In this document: positions 56,401 through 64,000 of the stretch, piece after piece
Position numbering within the stretch: the stretch's first letter is position 1
Layout of the letters: the number at the start of each line of letters is the position of its first letter
Assembly (NCBI GenBank): GCA_947650365.1
Contig: CANTAL010000024.1
Span: 310,001 to 374,000, forward strand
DNA: 64,000 nt
Direction: 5' to 3'
From: Chamaelirium japonicum
Taxonomy: Eukaryota; Streptophyta; Magnoliopsida; Liliales; Melanthiaceae
The notes under the pieces: generated by a model
What the model saw: the letters and a program-made list of their open reading frames with translations, nothing else
Told to the model about the DNA's origin: nothing
Database searches by the model: none
Translations under genes and position numbers: made by a program

Positions 56401-59400
56401 CGATCCTTTCTAATTCATTCGTACGATCCATTCTAATTCCTTCGTACGATCCATTCTAATTCAATTGTACGATCCATTCTAATTCATTCGCACGATCCAT
56501 TCTAATTCATGCATACGATCCATTCTAATTCATTCGTACGATCCATTCTAATTCATTCGTACGATCCATTCTAATTTATTCGCACGATCCATTCTAATTC
56601 ATTCATACGATCCATTCTATTTCATTCGTACGATCCATTCTTACTCATTCGTACGATCCATTCTAATTCATTTGCACGAAGGTATCCATTCTAATTCATT
56701 CGTACTATCCATTCTAATTCCTTCATACGATCCATTCTTATTCCTTCGTACGATCCATTCTAATTCATTCGCACGATCCATTCTAATTCATTAATACGAT
56801 CCAATCTAATTCATTCATACGATCTATTCTAATTCATTCGCACGAATATATCCTTTCTAATTCATTCGTACGATCCATTCTAATTCATTCACACAATCTA
56901 TTCTAATTCATTAGTACGATCCATTCTAATTCATTCGTACGGTATGATTCATTCTAATTCATTCGTACGATTCATTCTAATTCAATCCATTCTAATTCAT
57001 TCGTACGATCCATTCTAATTCATTCGTACGATCCATTCTAATTCATTCGTACGATTCATTCTAATTCAATCCATTCTAATTCATTCGTACGATCCATTCT
57101 TACTCATTCGTACGATCCATTCTAATTCATTCGCACGAATAAATCCATTCTAATTCATTCGTATGATCCATTCTAATTCATTAGCATGAATATATCCATT
57201 CTAATTCATTCATACGATCCATTCTATCTCATTCGTACAATCCATTCTATTTCATTCGCACAATCTATTCTAATTCATTCATACGATCCATTCTAATTGA
57301 TTCGCACGATCCATTCTAATTCATTCATACGATCCATTCTAATTCATTCATATGATCCATTCTAATTCATTCGCACGATCCATTCTTACTCATTCGTACG
57401 ATTCATTCTAATTCATTCGCACGATCCATTCTATCTCATTCGTACGATCTATTCTAATTCATTCGCACGAATATATCCTTTCTAATTCATTCGCAAAATC
57501 TATTCTAATTCATTCATACGATCTATTCTAATTTATTCGCACGATCCATTCTAATTCATTCATACGATCCATTCTAATTCATTCGTACGATCCATTCTAA
57601 TTCATTCGTACGATCCATTCTAATTCATTCGCACAATCTATTCTAATTCATTAGTACGATCCATTCTAATTCATTCGCACAATCTATTCTAATTCTAATA
57701 CATTCGTACAAATGGATTAGAATGGATCGTACGAATGAATTAGAATGGATACATTCGTGCGAATGAATTAGAATAGATCGTATGAATGAATTAGATTGGA
57801 TCGTATGAATGAATTAGAATGGATTGTATGAATTAGAATGGATACCTTCGTGCAAATGAAATAGAATGGATCATACGAATGAATTAGAGTAGATTGTGCG
57901 AATGGATTAGAATGGATCGTACGAAGGAATTAGAATGGATAGTACGAATGAATTAGAATGGATACCTTCGTGCAAATGAATTAGAATGGATCGTACGAAT
58001 GAGTAAGAATGGATCGTACGAATGAAATAGAATGGATCGTACGAATGAATTAGAATAGATTGTGCGAATGGATTAGAATGGATCATACGATTTAGTAAGA
58101 ATGGATTGTACGAATGAAATAGAATAGATCGTCAGAATGAATTAGAATGGATCGTATGAATGAATTAGAATGGATTGAATTAGAATGAATCGTACGAATG
58201 AATAAGAATGGATCGTACGAATGAATTAGAATGGATCGTACGAATGAATTAGAATGGATTGAATTAGAATGAATCGTACGAATGAATTAGAATGAATCAT
58301 ACCGTACGAATGAATTAGAATGGATCATACGAAGGAATTAGAATGGATCGTGCGAATAAATTAGAATGGATCGTATGAATGAATTAGATTAGAATGGATC
58401 GTACGAATGAGTAAGAATGGATCGTACGAATGAAATAGAATGGATCGTACGAATGAATTAGAATAGATTGTGCGAATGGATTAGAATGGATCATACGATT
58501 GAGTAAGAATGGATTGTACGAATGAAATAGAATAGATCGTACGAATGAATTAGAATGGATCGTATGAATGAATTAGAATGGATTGTACGAATGAAATAGA
58601 ATGGATCGTATGAATGAATTAGAATGGATCGTTTGAGTGAATGCGAATGGATCGTGCGAATGAATTAGAATGGATTGTACGAATGAAATAGAATGGATCA
58701 TATGAATGAATTAGAATGGATTGAATTAGAATGAATCGTACGAATGAATTAGAATGAATCATACTGTACGAATGAATTAGAATGGATCGTACGAATAAAT
58801 TAGAATGGATCGTACGAATGAATTAGAATGGATCGTACGAATGAATTAGAATGGATCGTGCGAATGAATTAGAATGGATCGTACGAATGAATTAGAATAG
58901 ATTGTGCGAATGAATAAGAATAGATCATACGAAGAAATTAGAATGGATCGTACGAATGAATTAGAATGGATCGTATGAATGAATTAGAATGGATACATTC
59001 GTGCGAATCCATTCTATTTCATTCGTATGATCCATTCTAATTCATTCGCACGATCCATTCTTACTCATTTGTACGATCCATTCTAATTCATTCGTACGAT
59101 CCATTCTAATTCATTCGTACGATCCATTCTAATTCAATCCATACGAATGAATACGAATGGATTAGAATGAATCGTACGAATGAATTAGATTGGATCCTAT
59201 GAATGAATGAGAATAGATTGTGCGAATGAATTAGAATGGATCTGGATCGTGTATCCATTCTAATTCATTCGTACGACCCATTCTAATTCATTCGTACGAT
59301 CCATTCTAATTCATTCGCACGATCCATTCTAATTCATTCATACGATCCATTCTAATTCATTCATACAATCCATTCAAATGGATCGTGCGAATGAATTAGA

Positions 59401-59490
59401 ATGGATCGTACGAATGAATTGGAATGGATACATTCGTGCGAATGAATTATAATGGATCGTGCGAATGAATTAGAATGGATCGTACGAATG
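53461..59490. repeat. Large tandem duplication, copy B (about 6.0 kb of satellite)
   Basis: Directly follows copy A in the same orientation. Landmarks: 53641 matches 47114, 53978 matches 47451, 54611 matches 48061, 55548 matches 49021, 56161 matches 50181, 57701 matches 51721, 59131 matches 53151. The copies diverge after about 59490. Sampled stretches differ at roughly 1-2% of bases. Confidence 0.88.
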
Positions 59491-60028
59491 AATTAGAATG
59501 GGTCGTACGAATGATGGATCGTACGAATGAGTAAGAATTGATCGCACGAATGAATTAGAATGGATCGTACGAATGAATTACAATGGATAGTACGAATGAA
59601 TTAGAATGGATACCTTCGAGCAAATGAATTAGAATGGATCGTACGAATGAGTAAGAATGGATCGTACGAATGAATTAGAATGGATCGTACGAATGAAATA
59701 GAATGGATTCGCACGAATGAAATAGAATGGATTCGCACGAATGTATCCATTCTAATTCATTCATACGATCCATTCTAATTCATTCGTACGATCCATTCTA
59801 ATGATTCGTACGAATGAATTAGAATGGATCGTACAAATGAATTAGAATGGATCGTACGAAGGAATTAGAATGGATCGTACGAAGGAATTAGAATGGATAG
59901 TACGAATGAATTAGATTGGATCGTACGAATGAATTAGAATGGATCGTGCGAATGAATTAGAAAGGATCGTACGAATGAATTAGAATGGATCGTACGAAGG
60001 AATTAAAATGGATCGTACGAATGAATTA

Positions 60029-60095
60029 GAAAGGATACATTCGAATTCATTCGTACGATCCATTCTAATTCCTTCGTACGATCCATATTCTAATT
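60029..60095. repeat. Third unoccupied paralogue of the target site
   Basis: GAAAGGATACATTCGAATTC then CCTTCGTACGATCCATATTC in one piece. The same junction in reverse complement (GAATTCGAATGTATCC) lies nearby at about 60386 and 60705. Confidence 0.88.
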
Positions 60096-61051
60096 CATTC
60101 GCACGATCCATTCTAATTCATTCATACGGTCCATTCTAATTTATTCGCACGATCCATTCTAATTCATTCGTACGATCCATTCTAATTCATTCGCACAATC
60201 TATTCTAATTCATTCGAACGATTCATTCTAATTCATTCGCACGATCCATTCTAATTCATTCATACGATCCATTCTATTTCATTCGTACGAAGGAATTAGA
60301 AAGGATCGTACGAATGAATTAGAATGGATCGTGCGAATGAATTAGAATATAGATCGTACGAATGAATTAGAATGGATCGTACGAATGAATTCGAATGTAT
60401 CCTTTCTAATTCTTTCGTACGATCCATTCTAATTCATTCGTACGATCCTTTCTAATTCCTTCGTACGAATGAAATAGAATGGATCATATGAATGAATTAG
60501 AATGGATCGTGCGAATGAATTAGAATGAATCGTTCGAATGAATTAGAATAGATTGTGTGAATGAATTAGAATGGATCGTACGAATGAATTAGAATGGATC
60601 GTGCGAATAAATTAGAATGGATCGTATGAATGAATTAGAATGGATCGTGCGAATGAATTAGAATATGGATCGTACGAAGGAATTAGAATGGATCGTACGA
60701 ATGAATTCGAATGTATCCTTTCTAATTCATTCGTACGATCCATTCTAATTTCTTCGTAGGATCCATTCTAATTCATTCGTACGATCCTTTCTAATTCATT
60801 CGCACGATCCATTGTAATTCATTCGTACGATCCATTCTAATTCATTCGTACGATCCAGTCTAATTCCTTCGTACGATCCATTCTAATTCATTCGTACGAT
60901 CCATTCTAATTCATTCGTACGATCCATTCTAACTCATTCGCACGATCCATTCTAATTCATTCATACGATCCATTCTAATTCATTCGTACGATCCATTCGT
61001 ATGAATTAGAATGGATCGTACGAATGAATTAGAATGGATCGTACGAAGGAA

Positions 61052-61264
61052 TTAGAATGGATCATATGAATGAATTAGAATGGATCGTGCGAATGAATTA
61101 GAATGGATCGTACGAAAGAAATAGAATGGATCGTATGAATTAGAATGGATCGTATGAATGAAATAGAATGGATCGTATGAATTAGAATGGATCGTACGAA
61201 TGAAATAGAATGGATCGTACGAATGAATTAGAATAGATTGTGCGAATGGATTAGAATGGATCAT
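61052..61264 (-). repeat. Variant higher-order satellite module (minus copy)
   Basis: Shares the 19-bp short monomers and the GTGCGAATGGATTAG and GATTGAGTAAG variants with the 240-bp modules, but with one short-monomer step repeated. Confidence 0.75.
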
Positions 61265-64000
61265 ACGATTGAGTAAGAAAGGATTGTACGAATGAATTAG
61301 AATGGATTGTACGAATAAATTAGAATGGATCGTACGAATGAATTAGAATAGACTGTACGAATGAATTAGAATGGATCGTACGAATGAGTAAGAATGGATC
61401 GTACGAATGAATTAGAATGGATTGAATTAGAATAGATTGTACGAATAAATTAGAATGGATCGTACGAATGAATTAGAATAGATCGTACGAAAGATTTAGA
61501 ATGGATCGTACGAATGAATTAGAATGGATCGTACGAAGGAATTAGAATGGATCGTACGAAGGAATTAGAATGGATAGTACGAATGAATTAGAATGGATAC
61601 CTTCATGCAAATGAATTAGAATGGATCGTACAAATGAGTAAGAAAGGATCGTACGAATGAAATAGAATGGATCGTGCGAATGAATTAGAATGGATCGTAC
61701 GAATGAATTAGAATAGATTGTGCGAATGAATTAGAATGGATCGTACGAATGAATTAGAATGGATCATACGAATGAATTAGAATGGATCGTATGAATGAAT
61801 TAGAATGGATCGTGCGAATGAATTAGAATGGATCGTACGAATGAAATAGAATGGATTCGCACGAATGAATTAGAATGGATCTGGGTCGTGTATCCATTCT
61901 AATTCAATGGATCGTACGAATGAATTAGAATGGATCGTGCGAATAAATTAGAATGGATCGTATGAATGAATTAGAATGGATCGTGCGAATGAATTAGAAT
62001 ATGGATCGTACGAAGGAATTAGAATGGATCGTACGAATGAATTCATTCGTACGATCCATTCTAATTCATTCGTATGATCCATTCTTACTCATTCGTACGA
62101 TCTATTCTAATTCATTCGTAGGATCCATTCTTACTCATTCGTACGATCGATTCTAATTCATTCATACGATCCATTCTAATTCATTCGTACGATCTAGTCT
62201 AATTCATGCGCACAATCTATTCTAATTCATTCGCACGATCCATTCTAATTCTTTTGCACGAATGTATCCATTCTAATTCAATCGTACGATCCATTCTAAT
62301 TCATTCGTACGATCCATTCTAATTCATTCGCACGATCCATTCTAATTCATTCATACAATCTATTCTAATTCATTCGTATGATCCATTCTAATTCATTCGT
62401 GCGATCCATTCCAATTCATTCGTATGATCCATTCTTACTCATTCGTACGATCCAATCTAATTCATTCATACGATCCATTCTACGATCCATTCTAATTCAT
62501 TCGTACGTTCCATTCTAATTCATTCGTACAATTCATTCTAATTCAATCCATTCTAATTCATTCGTACGATCCATTCTTACTCATTCGTATGATCCATTCT
62601 AATTCATTCGCACGATGCATTCTAATTCATTAATACGATCCATTCTAATTCATTCGCACGATCCATTCTAATTCATTCACACAATCCATTCTATTTCATT
62701 CGTACGATCCATTCTAATTCATTCGCATGAAGGTATCCATTCTAATTCATACAATCCATTCGCACGATCCATTGAATTAGAATGGATACATTCGTGTGAA
62801 TCCATTCTATTTCGTTCGTACGATCCATTCTAATTCATTCGCGCGATCCATTCTAATTCATTCGTACGATCCATTCTAATTCATTCATACGATCCATTCT
62901 AATTTATTCGCACGATCCATTCTAATTCATTCATACAATCCATTCTAATTCATTCATATGATCCATTCTATTTCATTCGTACGATCCATTCTATTTCATT
63001 CGTACGATCCATTCTAATTCATTCATATGATCCATTCGTATCCATTCTAATTCATTTGTACGATCAATTCTAATTCATTCGTACGATCCATTCTAATTCC
63101 TTCGTATGATCCATTCTAATTCATTCATACGATCCATTCTAATTCATTCGTACGATCCATTCTAATTCATTCGCACGATCCATTCTAATTCATTCGTACG
63201 ATTCATTCTAATTCAATCCATTCTAATTCATTCGTACGATCCATTCTTACTCATTCGTACGATTCATTCTAATTCATTCGCACGATCCATTCTAATTCAT
63301 TAATACGATCCATTCTAATTCATTCGCACGATCCATTCTAATTCATTCACACCATCCATTCTATTTCATTCGTAAGATCCAGTCTAATTCATTCGCACGA
63401 AGGTATCCATTATAATTCATACAATCCATTCTAATTCATTCATACGATCCAATCTAATTCATTCATACGATCCATTCTAATTCATTCGCATGAATGTATC
63501 CATTCTAATTCATTCGTACGATCCATTCTAATCCATTTGTATGAATGTATCCACTCTAATTCATTCATAGGATCCATTCTAATTCATTCGCACGAATGTA
63601 TCCATTCAAATTCATTCATACGATCCATTCTAATTCATTCATACGATCCATTCTATTTCATTCGTACGATCCATTCTTACTCATTCGTACGATCCATCGT
63701 AATTTATTTGCACGATGGTATCCATTCTAATTCATTCGCACGAATGTATCCTTTCTAATTCATTCGTACGATCCATTCTAATTCATTCATACGATCCATT
63801 CTATTTCATTCGTACGATCCATTCTTACTCATTCGTACGATCCATTCTAATTCATTTGCACGAAGATATCCATTCTAATTCAATCGTACTATCCATTCTA
63901 ATTCATTCGTACGATCCATTCTATTTCATTCGTACGATCCATTCTATTTCATTCATATGATCCATTCTAATTCATTCGTACGATCCATTCTTACTCATTC

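Larger units (their letters stand above)
59491..64000. repeat. Satellite array, right end of window
   Basis: Blocks by eye: F to 59744, R to 59802, F to 60040, R to 60287, F to 60397, R to 60461, F to 60709, R to 60999, F to 61884, R to 61905, F to 62042, R to 62772, F to 62795, R to 64000. The array continues beyond the window. No gene seen. Confidence 0.95.

Noticed and set aside
13461..64000. CRISPR-like regular short repeats
   Set aside because: The repeats abut one another with no unique spacers, and the window is eukaryotic satellite with a plant retrotransposon.

Overview
The window is almost entirely satellite DNA, interrupted once by a nearly complete LTR retrotransposon. The retrotransposon has plant Ty1/copia features: a primer binding site matching plant initiator-Met tRNA, the protein order gag, protease, integrase, reverse transcriptase, RNase H, and TG...CA LTR ends. 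The source is therefore most likely plant (probably flowering-plant) nuclear DNA from a heterochromatic satellite block. The species cannot be told from the sequence. I see no host protein gene, tRNA or rRNA.

Layout. Bases 1-3470 and 13461-64000 are one array of a roughly 23-bp monomer: GAATGGATCGTAC followed by GAATGAATTA. Below, 'F' means this reads on the + strand and 'R' means its reverse complement does. The array is not head-to-tail throughout. It flips orientation about 90 times in about 54 kb, in blocks of some 20 bp to 2.7 kb. The same breakpoint sequences recur many times, on both strands, so inverted junctions have been copied along with their surroundings. Monomer variants are ordered into higher-order modules, also found on both strands. 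A direct tandem duplication of about 6-6.5 kb lies at about 46934-59490.

Bases 3471-13460 hold a 9990-bp Ty1/copia element on the minus strand. It has two 2131-bp LTRs, a CTTCG target-site duplication, an initiator-Met primer site, a purine tract, a leader of about 1.7 kb, and a gag-pol reading frame broken by one in-frame TAA inside gag. By eye the LTRs differ at about 19 positions with no indels, so the insertion is young. Copies of the unoccupied target module elsewhere in the array (about 23079, 30051, 60029) show the pre-insertion sequence.

How it fits together. A gag-pol polyprotein would supply capsid, protease, integrase and reverse transcriptase/RNase H for copy-and-paste transposition. 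The gag stop and a lost zinc-ligand cysteine in integrase suggest this copy cannot move on its own. The satellite encodes nothing supportable: its short open frames are a 23-residue periodic translation of three 23-bp monomers. Block boundaries were read by eye and are good to about 15 bp.
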